Notes under the pieces: model-generated
What the model was told of the DNA's origin: nothing
The model's database searches: none
What the model saw: only the letters and a program-made list of their open reading frames with translations
Shown: one piece after another, positions 1 through 10,926 of the stretch
Numbering within the stretch: the stretch's first letter is position 1
How the letters are laid out: each line of letters opens with the position of its first letter
From: Oscheius tipulae
Lineage: Eukaryota > Nematoda > Chromadorea > Rhabditida > Rhabditidae
Assembly: GCA_037178975.1 (NCBI GenBank)
Contig: JASJZH010000005.1
Coordinates: 6,014,001-6,078,000 of the forward strand
DNA length: 64,000 nt
Direction of reading: 5' to 3'
Program-made: the position numbers and the translations under genes

Positions 1-367
1 GTTTTCGCAGACTTCGATAATACGCTGACGAGTAAGACGTTCTAGTAGGCGATTAAAAACGACTGAATTCCGAAGCCCGATCTGAGTCTTCCCAATATTT
101 TCATGACGAATCAAGGAGTACCTGTTTCACGATGATATTGACGGTGAAATGATCATCAATTTTGGGCACGCCATCCATCGACGCTCATAGATGTCTGTGT
201 GCCCTGTCCTGTCCAGGGGTCAATGTTATAGAGGGAGGGAAATCGATATAAACAGGGCTCGGATGACCCACGATATAAAATAAACAGAAAGTTCAATGGA
301 ATGGAAGATTTAACGAGGAACAAACATCAACGAAAATGAGAAGATAACAACTAGAAAAACAACAAAA

Positions 368-1622
368 TTACCACGAGATCTTGCGCGAAACCGTCCGGAC
401 ACGACAAACACGGTAGACTTCTAGCATCTCGTCTCCGGCCTTGTTCAGGTTGTTCTGACTGACTTGGAACTGGTTGAATGTGTCCGAGAGAGCTGCCTAA
501 AGATTTCTAATTGAATGTTCGGGTTAAAAGAACTTACGAAGGCGGTAATGTTCTCCATAAGCTCGATCAGAGCTGCGTATGATTCGGGTTCCAGACATAG
601 ACGACCTCCAACACCGTCGAGAAGAGCCGAGATTAGATCGAGAGCCTGTAAATGGAATGAATGAGTGGTGGGAAGATTTTACCTGAGAATGGAGGTTCAT
701 TTTTTCGAAGTCGCCGTAGATATCTGTCAATCTGTTGATCAGGAAGAGTGCTGTGGTAGGGGAAAGGGTGTTCTTGGCAGCAGAAACCATAGATTCGGTT
801 GAGAAGCCGGACAGAAGGAAATTTTTGAGGAGAGGGATAGCCTCCTTATTTTTGAGACTAAAAAAGGATTGGAACGAGTGATGTGAGAAAAAAACCTGGA
901 GATGTGGTCGAGAATTTGGATCTTGATCTCTTCCGAATAGTGCTTCGTTCCTAACCCTTCGATTATGAGATCCATCAAGCCGTTTTCCAAGCAAACGGCG
1001 GCAAATTCTTGGTATTTTCTGCAAGTTTTTGGTTGCCACCGGAATAAGGAATACCACCTGTAGGCAAAAAGGTCCGTTTGACTCAAAACGGTACAAACAT
1101 CTCCGAAGAATTTACAGTCCTTGGCCTCGACTACAGCCTTCAGCAGCTGTTCTTGGTCTCTGGCAGACAAGACGTCGATTCTTTCTTCGGAAGATACGGC
1201 GTTTTTCAGCTCCTTCCAGGCCGATTTGGAGGTCTATAAATTGAACAATTTAGGACGAAATTGAAACAGAACTCACGGGTGACTTGACAAACTCAGCTAC
1301 GGCAGCGGTCACGGGATTGGAACCGGCTTCAGAAATGTGACTAGCGAAAGATTTGTAGCGTTTACAGTCGGCGTCTTCTTGGATGGCGGTGAGATTCTGA
1401 AGCCTCAGAGGAACTTCGGCCATTGTGACGGCATTTTTCACTTTCAGAAGACCGTCGTCTTTTGAATAAAGCAGCTGAAAATGAAAGTTACGAGAGCTTG
1501 AAAAAGACCTTACCTCAGTCGGCGCTTCTTCATTTGACGGCCAGGGAATAGATTTGCTAGCGACAGGCTTTGAATCATTATCTTTGCCAAATAAATCGAG
1601 TTGAAAATTTGTATTACCTAAA
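368..1622 (-). CDS. unidentified alpha-helical protein, 5' end not resolved
   Basis: I do not recognise this protein. Reading the minus strand, exons join in frame through short introns (1242-1275, about 1031-1069, 857-895, 645-682, 496-531), and the stop is at 368-370. The chain is rich in Leu, Ala, Lys and Glu and looks wholly helical. It has segments such as LLKAVVEAKD and PLLKNFLLSGF, and a Leu-rich C-terminal part (LINRLTDIYG, LDLISALLDGVG, YAALIELMENITAF). The spacing recalls helical-repeat or Utp12-like nucleolar proteins, but this is only a guess. The first visible exon (about 1514-1622) begins in mid-frame with an acidic stretch (FGKDNDSKP), so at least one upstream exon is missing. 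A fold-back element at 1764-2171 may lie in the first intron. No signal peptide or membrane segment is visible. Confidence 0.6.
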
Positions 1623-2683
1623 ACTGGGGATAAAGAAGAGATTCAGCAAAGCAAAATACGTTTTTTGCTCTCGTTGTCGGCTGGCTGCCTCACGGAAACG
1701 TAAAACCCGTCACTTATGTCACATCTGAGGCTTTTCATCCTGAAAATTGTGAAAAATAAGTTTTTGGTAATAGTTCGGCAGGCTCCCCCCTTTCGTTTAA
1801 ATTTTTGGCGCGCTTTTACAATATCGCTCAGAATAGGTTTTTCTGATGAAATTTACCAACTTTTTCAGTTTTTGACAGCTTTTACCGAATCCAGCGTGTA
1901 AAAAAACCCCCTAGAATGTAAGAAAAGTGAAAAAACTAGGAAAAGAACGAGTTATTCGAGGTTTGTCTCAAACTTACAGTTCTCTGATTTCCCTGTTATT
2001 TATGACGTTTTGCATGTTCTAAAGGGTTCTTTTTGCACGCTGGATTTGATAAACGCAGTTAGAAACTGGAAAAATTAATAAATTTTATGAGAAAAACACG
2101 ATTTTAGACGAAGGGGGGCAACTACCGTAATTTTTGACTTGAAGGGGGGAGCCTGCCGAACTATTACCAAGTTTTTTTGCGAGACAAAAACAGGGGAAAA
2201 GGGCAAGAGACTGAAAGATCCTGCTTTGCTGCATGGTTCAAATTGTCGCTTAAAAAACGCGTAAACGGCAGGCGTTCGACTTGGTTTTTTTTCGTGAATT
2301 TTCCCATATTTTCTAGTAATATTTTCAATACCAAAACAAAACAAAAAAATGGAACATTTGGAAAAGGAAGCGAAGAATAAAATTGTAGAAATATTCAAAT
2401 ATATGTATTCGTCTTTTTTGGATTGGTATCTTTTGCGCGGCAATTCTAATTCACTTCGTTCAATCCACACCTGTTAATAAACTTTTATTGTTTTCTTATG
2501 AAAAACGAACAAGAACTGTTAAACAACCCACAAAAACATCACAAGAATGAAACCCGCCGGGTGAATGAGAGAAAGGAACCGAGATATCGGCAGAACTGCT
2601 ATCACAGAAAAGTAAAGCAGGAATGTTGATTAGTAGTTGAGATTAGCACTGGATATGACGAGGCTCCTATACCGGCCACAGAC
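1623..2683. other. spacer between two minus-strand genes
   Basis: Apart from the fold-back element at 1764-2171, no clear gene is visible. A short minus-strand frame with an ATG near 2305 (MGKFTKKNQVERLPF...) could be the missing first exon of the 368-1622 gene. I found no donor that joins it in frame, so it is not called. Confidence 0.4.
1764..2171. repeat. fold-back (MITE-like) element with long inverted arms
   Basis: The outermost 29 bases of each end are identical in inverted orientation (left 1764-1792, right about 2142-2170), starting TTGGTAATAGTTCGGCAGGC and running into a C6 tract. Further inside, the arms still pair with mismatches: about 1830-1920 matches the reverse complement of about 2012-2100, including ATCCAGCGTG on both sides. 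The whole element is thus close to one large imperfect palindrome. It has no coding capacity, and the open frames across it are by-products. This layout fits a non-autonomous DNA transposon. No target-site duplication could be assigned with confidence. Confidence 0.75.
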
Positions 2684-5600
2684 TCAAGGAATATCAATAT
2701 TACGATTCCTAATAGTTTCAGACATTTCCCACGAATTGGACACTAAAAGATTGTCTTCGGACTCGAGAGAGTCACTCGATGGAGGGAGTGGTAGGGGTTT
2801 CAGCCTCGGGGTTCGACGAACTCTCTGGGCTTCTACTTCTTGATCCGAGTCACTTTTCAACGACGAGTATCTGAAAAATGGTTAGTATAATAAGATACGG
2901 TATATAAAAAGAAGAAGGGGTCCGTTTCTTACTTTGTCCTTCTCCTCGAGAAGCGTCTTCTCCCAACCGGAGTGAACAGGAACCGTCTCCTGATACAACA
3001 GACAAGTCCGAAGACAACACCAGCTGCCGACATCAGCCAGAAATACACGGAAGACCAAGCTAGAACAGCTTTTCCTTATTAATTAAGATTGAATAAACCA
3101 ACCACAGTCATTGTGACTCCACCCGTTCATTATCAGGGTTACCAGAGAAGTCATCCAGAAACTGTCACAGACACATTCCTTGCTGATGTTACTACAGTAG
3201 CCGTGGCTTGAACAAGTCAGCTTGCAGTCTAAATTTGAGGTTTTTTTAGAGAGCTGTTGAATGGTATACAGAGGGGCTGTATTGAGACAATCTCGAAATC
3301 ACTGTGCATGTTGTCGTCTGTTCGAAGGATCTTGACAACTTCTGCCGCTTTGATCACTCCACCGGCAAGAATATTCACGGATCGCTTCATTCTTGAAGCT
3401 GAAATGAACGATTCAGTTAGTTTAATCGGGAAGAACAAAAAAGCCTTCTCTCTTTATCGACCTGTGTTTTCCTGTCGGACCGGAAGAAACATTTAGATAT
3501 GGTCTTCCGAGAAAGTACGGAGGATAACTCACTGGTAAGTTCCGGAGCAGATGCCCAGAAAACAATTCGAAGGCGTCCATCCAATGGAATCTTCTCGACT
3601 GTGGTGGTTGTGACCTGTACCGAAGAGATTTCCTAAGAATTACGTTAAAAAAAGAGATAAAGAAAATTCCAACCTGGATAGAACTGGCTAGAACAGAAGC
3701 TATCCTAGCCTCAAGTTTCGCCCTCAATCGGAAAGAGACGTCTTTGGCTGAGAGAGTCGAGAGTAGTTCGACGGATTCCAGATCTTCGTCTCCTTGCTCG
3801 ACTGTCAGTGAAACAATGACAGAATCGGTTGCTTTCTGTTGGTCACCAACTGTCAACTTGTACAGATGGACGCCCTTGGCCAGTCCTGTTATGTACATAA
3901 CCATTCGATTCTCGCTCCCGTCCAATGGAGTCTGAAAAATCCTTGCTTTTTTTGGGAGAGATAGACAAACCATAAGAGCTGGAACATCGTCAAAAGGCGT
4001 CCATTTGTAGCTGACAATTCCCGCATCGTCTGTCGACGAGGAAGCATTGAGGACAGCCACGGTATGAGGAAGAAAGACAGTCACATTAGGAGCTCGGGCT
4101 ATCGGAGGCTCGTTCTTGCCTCTCTCCACGGAGATATAGGCACTGGCTGAGGAATTCAATCCACCGTCGTCCGTCACATTGAGACGGAAATGATAAACTC
4201 CTTCGGTTAGTCCATTAACTGTCGCCTTTGGCTTGTCCATATTTGAGAAGGCTACCTTGTTTGGCCCTCTGGAAAGTGATTTCTCACTCGCTATAGTTTT
4301 GGTCATGTTGTCCGAACTAACTGTGTCGTTAGAGACTGTTTCCATACTGAGCTATCTCTCACACTGTCAACGCAAACTTACTCTAACTGTTCCCACAGGT
4401 AGGACATAATGCTCCCGTCGTCCTTGACATTCCCATTGAGGATCAGACTTGACTGTGGCAGGATAACTGTCTGATTTCCTCCGGCATTGACCTCTGAATA
4501 GAAAACCAAGCTAAAAAAAATGAATATCAGATACCCGGAGGAAGATTAGCCGCCTTGTTGACGAAGATGGTGATTCTCGCAGAGTCATTCTGGCCCTTGG
4601 TGTCTTTGACATCGAGTTGGAACTCGTAGGGACCCAAATGCTCGTTTTCCTGGATGTTTGTGAGAGTTAGGACACTGGAAGTGGTTCCAGACATGTCCAC
4701 GGCCAGTTTTCCAGAGAGTAAATCGACTCGGAACCACTGGTACGATTCTATCCCCTGAATTGGAGGGTTTGGAGAAGTCAAAACACAAACCTTGTCGTCA
4801 CTGGAGTAGTTTCCACATAGTAGAAGCTGTTCCTGGGGAAGTCTTACAGATATTGAACCGGTACTGCTTGTTCCACACAAATAGATGATGGCTCGTGGAG
4901 GATCGTCTCTTTCGGCTGATACTTTCACTGCCACCGAGGCATTTCCAGTAGAACCTTCTTCATCCGCCACGATGACACTGAAAATGTATTTCTAGTTTTT
5001 CAATATCTCACAGAAGTTTTCAACAAGTTTGGTTTTGTCGAACCTTCAATAGCTTGTCAAAACAGATCGACTCTGTTACCTGAAGACGTAGTCTCCCGGA
5101 ACAAGTTTGTCCAGCTTCAAGACGGCTGTGTTCATTGCTGGAAGTGGAACACTGGGACCCTGATCTTGTAACCAGTTGTACGTAACGACTCCTCCGTCAT
5201 CTGAACTCCCTGAAGAAACATTTCTTGAACGAATATCTTAAAAGAAGACCAACCTTCAGCGTCGAGAACAATCTGACTCCCTTCGACTCCAATAACCGGG
5301 GATTTCGGTCGGATGATTGCTGTTGGTGGGCTGTTCGCCTTCTTCGGAGGGACGATTGTGATGTTGTAGTCTCGATATCCTTCATGAGTGATGTTTTTGA
5401 CGTTGACACGGAACACCAGCTGGCCTTCGTTCAACTAAAAAGGTATTTTGAATGGTAAGTGTGGGTACATTGGTGAGGGTGAGAGTCGGCTCATTGTAAG
5501 TGGCGGCATCGGCTCGGCCCGTTCCTCCTATCAGCTCCCAATGGTAGTCGTAGGTTCCTAAACATTTTGGGAATGTAAAAGACCCTTATGACTGTTCTTA

Positions 5601-6164
5601 AAAACGCTCTAGTCGATAATTTTAGTCTTGATTAAGCGAATAAATAAGAAATAAGTTCGCAGGCATGTTCGCTCGAACAAAACCTTCGTATTTCTTGATT
5701 ACTGGAGTAGTTTCAATCCCATTCCCAAAGCAAAATTCCATAGAGACTCACCATTTCCCGCCTCTATTTCAGCCATGACAGCCACCGATTCCTGTGGAAG
5801 TTGAACAGTTTTTGGTCCGGTCACTTTGAAGACAATTTTGTTGCTGTTTTTCGTGTCGAGCACCACGTCGTCCTCAAAACATTCCTTCGAGTCGTTCTCC
5901 CGATGAAAACCAAGGGTACAAAGACAAATTCCGACCTATTAAAATGTTTAAAAGGAACAAATGGCACGCTTACCCTAACTCCTTGATTTCCTTGCTCTTC
6001 TCTGGGAGTACAGATCTGATGTAGGCCGCACCATTCGCCCGTGTCGAGATCACACAACAATTGGGTGTTTTCCTATTAGGAGAAGTCTTACATTTTAAGA
6101 ATTTTCCACTTACATCAGCGGTGGAGAGTAGAATGATCACTGACAAGAAGAAAAAAGACAACAT
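2684..6164 (-). CDS. KIAA0319L: KIAA0319/KIAA0319L-like type I membrane protein with PKD repeats
   Basis: Start at 6162-6164: a hydrophobic signal peptide (MLSFFFLSVIILLSTA) in exon 6114-6164, then a 41-nt intron. A Cys-containing N-terminal region (CDLDTGEWCG, ICLCTLGFHR) is followed by about five PKD/beta-sandwich domains. Each shows the family pattern of IVLDA or LILNG, then S-D-D-G and a Y-x-W strand (for example SSDDGGVVTYNW and SSTDDAGIVSYKW). After these comes a juxtamembrane Cys box (CSSHGYCSNISKECVC, then DSFWM and NDC), one membrane helix (about 3010-3060) and a basic cytoplasmic tail with YSSLKSDSDQE. The Cys box, DSFWM, helix and YxxL tail order is diagnostic for the KIAA0319/KIAA0319L family, glycoproteins of the plasma membrane and trans-Golgi linked to neuronal migration and trafficking in vertebrates. 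Introns are short throughout. Function here is inferred from the family. Confidence 0.9.
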
Positions 6165-7575
6165 GGTAACATAACTGAAACGGGAAGCTTGTTATTCTGG
6201 AGAGAAAGCGGGCAGATGGGGCGTAAACAACGGAATTGGGCTGCCACGTTCAAATAAACACTTCCCGATCGGAACAGAACCCTTGGTATAAGGAAGAATT
6301 ATTTATAATCATGTCGAAAAATGTGAAAAAGAGATAAAACCAGTCGCTGCACGGTTTTATAACCCATCACAACTGAGTAAACGAACATTGCATCGCCAGC
6401 CCCTCCGAGTCGCACCCGTATCGTCTCAGCATGCCATGCACATGACCTGCCACCCAGCAGCCTTAAACTTCGAAATCATACTTCACAGAATCCTTTCTGT
6501 AGTTTGTATTTCACAATCCCAAACAAAACGTAACTTTATTACACCGCGGTGAAAGGGTAACGGGCGTTTGGCGAGCGGGAAAAAGGTTTTCGGACCTTGA
6601 TGACCGCATTGCGGCTCGAAAGAGCTGCTTTTGTCAAACGCTCTTCTGAGCGGTACAAAATCCAAACATCTTAGGCAAGAATAGACGGAAAGTGTTGTGT
6701 TTTGTGAAAACTAGAAAAGGGTTTGCTGAGGAAAGAATTCAGAAGAAGAGTAAAACGAACCTGAACATCTGAATGTAAACTTTTCGATACGCCATCGGGT
6801 GGAGCTGAAGTGTCTTCCTGACTAATTAGAAATTGCACATTCATCTCGAACTTTCTTATCCACGAAAAAAACTAACAACTTCATTCCAGAAACGTTTCCT
6901 GTACGTCTCGTTGAGATCGGATAGAGGGAAATACTGTTCGGAGTTCACGAATCCAATGTTAATTCTTGTCCTGTAGCACCAGACCCCTCTAGTTCGCTTT
7001 CTTGTTAGAAGATCAGGACAAACAACAGTGGTCATCAGGCGATCTCTGACTAGCTTGCCGCCTCTTACCATGTCAACCAAGAGGAAGAAACCTTCGTGCT
7101 TCAAAAAAAGAGACAGAATGACTTATCCAAACGCCCATATTTCCAGTAAATCTCAAATATCGAGTTGAAAATATCCTAAGAAGGGGTCTCGTTAACAAGA
7201 ATAGCATGCTTGGCCGTACAAAATGGACTTGCCAAAGGTCAACCCACATGTCATTACTTATTTTGGCCGGATGTTGTTCACCTATGCACGACTTATATAC
7301 CTTGCACCTCTTCGGCCCGTGGGCGCAAGTGGAGCTTAATCATTCGTCAAGTTGCCTACCAAATGAGATTGTTTTGGATTCCAAGAAGTTCCCAAACATA
7401 GCACCTCCTGATGAGCTGTATCCATAATTGCTCAAAGACAATTTATGTGTGGAGGAGTCTCACATTCACTCCTCGTCTTTCCCTAAAAACCTTGTTCTCC
7501 GACTCGATTTATTCGTCTCTTGAGATCTATCCATTGGAGCTCGAAGAGTAAGCGAAAGTTATTTTTGCAGAGACG
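6165..7575. other. intergenic region upstream of the KIAA0319-like gene
   Basis: A TTTCAG lies 10 nt upstream of the KIAA0319-like ATG on the minus strand, so the 5' end is probably trans-spliced or has a 5'UTR intron. The minus-strand open frame at 6856-7104 (82 codons) has no recognisable domain and I cannot support it as a gene. Nothing else was recognised. Confidence 0.4.
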
Positions 7576-7686
7576 ATGCTTGTTGTTCTCTTGATTCTCG
7601 CTCTTACTTTGGGCTCAGATGCACAGGAAGCCGACTACGGACGAGCTGTGACCTTTTTGAAATCGTTGAGGGGTTCGCGACCCATG
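7576..7686 (+). CDS. possible first exon of a small secreted protein
   Basis: The ATG at 7576 lies 5 nt after an acceptor-like TTTTTGCAG. The first codons give a textbook signal peptide (MLVVLLILALTLGSDAQ) followed by EADYGRAVTFLKSLRGSRPM, and a GTGAGT donor follows at 7687. I could not find a convincing second exon. A candidate segment at about 8194-8268, ending in GTAAGA, would join in frame but has no recognisable content. The product could be a neuropeptide or another short secreted peptide. The signal peptide and flanking splice signals are what the sequence shows; the rest is inference. Confidence 0.4.
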
Positions 7687-9123
7687 GTGAGTTACTGCTT
7701 CCATGCAGAACCGAATACGTTTAACAGCCAAAGTTGTAAGCCAACCTATAAACAGATACCAGTAGTTCGAATTTAATACAGTTGGCAGAGAGTGGACAGA
7801 ATATAGGACGAGAATGAAGTAGCGATTTGTAGAAGATAGTTGTTTGTCAGATAGTCTATTTGCTGTTTAATAGTACTAGAGACGATTATGACAAACTTTT
7901 CGATGCTAGTCTATCTGGAACTTTCCGAACAAGACGCTTGATGATGAGTAGTTCTGCGATTGACAGTACCTAAGAGTACAAGCACTTTTCAAAGATTAGT
8001 TCTCGAATAGAGATCGAGAGTCCTAGCCCAGTTTCCATTTGGATGACAGATGGAAGCTAGTAAGAAATTGACAGTTCTTTGAGAGATCTCTGACATTGTT
8101 AGTCTCTGAATGTCCAAACTTTCATTGATGGTTTATGTCCGCTTTCTCTCACTCATACCCAACCCTTATGACGCTTACCCCGATCTGTGATAGTCTAAAG
8201 AAGCTTGTCTGGTTCCAAACAAAGTCATTCAGGAGCTCCGCTACCCGATGTTCAGTGAGCCGGCAGTAAGAAGACTGCAACGATGGAATTCGTTAGGACG
8301 TCGGTGATCTCCCAAATAAACATTCTTCCCCGTTATTTTGTTGCGACTGGAGTATTCATAGCCGTCAGCTGAGAGCTGTCGCGTGCGGTTCCGCGCGGCG
8401 GCTGCCAATTAAGAAGGAGCAACCCGAAAACAACCCAATGGTTCCCGGTGGTTCATAATCGGCCTCCAAAGTGTCATCTTTGGTGGCAGGACGGCGCCGT
8501 CCCAACAGGACCCAGGGGACGTCTCGCTGTCACCCATTTTGAAGCGAGGACTACTTTTCTCTCGAAAATCTTTCGGGTGAGTCTCTTTCTTTTATCGAGT
8601 GTTATGGCGCGAGGTGTGTGGGAACAAAGAACACTGAACAGATTCGGGTCTCGGCAACAACTGGCCGTCGCCTCACCTTTTTAAATCGCCCATTCTCTCC
8701 GTTTTTCGAGCCCATTGGACTCTTTTCGATTTGTTGCTCACAAATTCTGGCCTCTGTTTATCTGGTGTTTTGAGCAGTGAGCAGACAAACCTTCCTCTAC
8801 TTCCCGCCAGTTTTTCCACTGGAAGGTTCAACAGTTTCGCTTAGAAATGTTCTGTAAACGTAGAAAGCCTGACTTGTTCTACAATTCTCTAGATCATAGC
8901 AAAACAGATAATTTTTGTCTTTCGGATGCGTTGTGAAATAGAGCAATTTTGAAAGTTTTCTGGAGAAAGTGTGTGCTCTTCCATCTAAGTCTTTCGTTAT
9001 TGAACTTGCTTGAGTGAAAAGATGACCTAGCCATGTGCCCCTCAAGGAAATCCCATTTGCGAGTTCTGGCCGACACTCTTTGTCTTTTCTCCTCCTCGAT
9101 CTTTCATCCAGAAATTTCAAGCC
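7687..9123. other. intron or intergenic sequence before the PAF-acetylhydrolase
   Basis: No supported gene. Part may be an intron of the possible secreted-protein gene at 7576. The 8448-8684 open frame has no domain character. An acceptor-like ATCCAG stands 12 nt before the 9124 start codon. Confidence 0.4.
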
Positions 9124-10870
9124 ATGGGACTCAGCTGGTCGAATAATGACAGACATCAGCTCTTGCCTCTCATCGGATCTGGGTCCTATCGAGCAGGTTG
9201 TGTCGATCTGATGATCCCGGATGTTGGCGATGGAGATCCAGGCATCTTTGTCCGTCTCTACTATCCAGTGGATCCAGACGAAGGAAAGATTCCGACCGTG
9301 GAGAACTATCCAGTCTGGGTACCGAGGAAGGAGTACCTGATGGGGCTGGCTGCCTTTTTGAAACAGTCGCCGACCAAAATACAATTCTTTTCGGACTGGA
9401 TCATTGGAGAGAAGAGATGCTCGGCCCTTTTGGAACCACCTTTAGCTGGAACATCAACGTCTCTCCACACTTCGGCATCTCTTCCCGCCATGAATGGAAC
9501 CAAGCCAACGCTTCCCACATCCAGAAGTTTCTCGGGTGGACTTGTTAGTTTGTTTCTTGTATCCAGAACAACGAAGTTTCAGAATAGTTTCCCAGTTTTG
9601 ATTTTCTCCCACGGCCTGGGTGGCAGCAGGTTCATGTATTCTACGTTTTGTTCATCAATGGCTTCCTATGGATACGTGGTGGCGGCGATAGAACACAGGT
9701 AGGAGAGAATATGGAGAGACGGTGAGAAGAAAGCTATTGGGAGCTGACTGGGTTAGGTAGAGAGCACGTTTATTTGGGGGAGATCAGTCGGAAGATTGTT
9801 GTGATTCCCCACGCAAAAGGCTAGCTGGTGAATCATCTTTTCTACCTGTAACAATACATTCACATTGACTCTTTACAGAGACTACTCTGCCTGCTGGTCC
9901 TATAAACTCCACGCTGAACCGTTGACCGGACAGCAGAGAGAACGTGGAATAAATATGCGGATTCTACACCACGACAACAATTTCAAAGTGAGAAATCAAC
10001 AGGTATCCTATCATCGTCTGAAAACCTTTACAAGCCCACTTTAGTTGGGAAAGCGTGTTTCGGAGTGTGTGAAGGCCCTACATGTGCTGGAAGAGCTGAA
10101 CCTGGGCACGTTGAAAACAGACAGTCTTCTGATCGGAAGTCACTTCGATTGGGGTGTTTTCAAGTCGAGACTGAATCTCTCGCGAGCTGCAGTGGCTGGA
10201 CATTCGTTCGGGGGAGCTACAGCGCTGGCAGCTACAGCTTTCTCGACAGATTTCCAGGTATTTTGTGCATTTCAGTTCGAACTTGCTAAACTTCCTTTCT
10301 ATTTGATCCTGTCTCTTTATCCCCTTTAACTGCACTGAGACTCTTTTGATCTACACTCAGCTTTTCCAGGCAGCAGTTGTGCTAGACGGTTGGATGTTCC
10401 CTCTCGACTCGGATCAGTATTCCCGAGCTGTCCAGCCCACACTTTTCCTGAATGCTGGTCGCTGGCAATGGAAGGAAAATCTGGACAGTATGAGGAGGTT
10501 CTGCTCGGAGGAAGCAGAAAGGATACACTTCACTATAGGGTGAGACTCTCAGAAAGTACAGTAATCTGTCCGTCTTCAGAGACGCAGTCCATCAATCCTT
10601 TTCGGATATTTGCTTCCTTCTCACTCCTTTTGTGGCCAGAAGGCTGGGAATTATGGGTGATCGACCTCCTCATTCCATTATGGAAGCGGTGGTTGAGACA
10701 ACGGTTGCCTTTTTGAGACGGTAGCAGTCTTGTCTCGCCCAAGTAGTTTGAGTTTCAGGGTTCACGAGAACGAAATGGCTTCCTATTCTCTGAAACAGAT
10801 GGTCGACGAGAAGTATGCCTCATTCGTGGAGCATGGTCTTGGTCCCAGAGCTGAGGATAGTCGCCTGTAG
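9124..10870 (+). CDS. platelet-activating factor acetylhydrolase (group VII/VIII phospholipase A2)
   Basis: Hydrolyses the short sn-2 acyl chain of PAF and oxidised phospholipids. Exons: 9124-9541, about 9581-9698, 9879-10002, 10045-10257, 10361-about 10540, 10580-10720 and 10759-10870. Family landmarks appear in order: [44 protein letters not shown]; the nucleophile elbow [12 protein letters not shown] (catalytic Ser); [11 protein letters not shown] (catalytic Asp); and DAVHQSFSD (catalytic His). The complete Ser-Asp-His triad is therefore present. There is no signal peptide, and the protein starts MGLSWS, a possible N-myristoylation signal. It is thus closer in layout to the intracellular PAFAH2 type than to secreted plasma PAF-AH. 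It ends 56 bp from the stop of SURF1 on the other strand. The 39-nt intron at 9542-9580 is a multiple of three without a stop, so it could be retained without loss of frame. Confidence 0.93.
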
Positions 10871-10926
10871 CTTTCAATATGTTACGAGTACAAACGAGTC
10901 CAGAAGGAACATATCTTATTATATTC

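Noticed and set aside
2075-2470. 131-codon minus-strand open frame
   Set aside because: It runs through one arm of the fold-back element and AT-rich flank; an open frame by chance.
6856-7104. 82-codon minus-strand open frame
   Set aside because: Composition is not unreasonable, but no splice partners, domain or start context support it.
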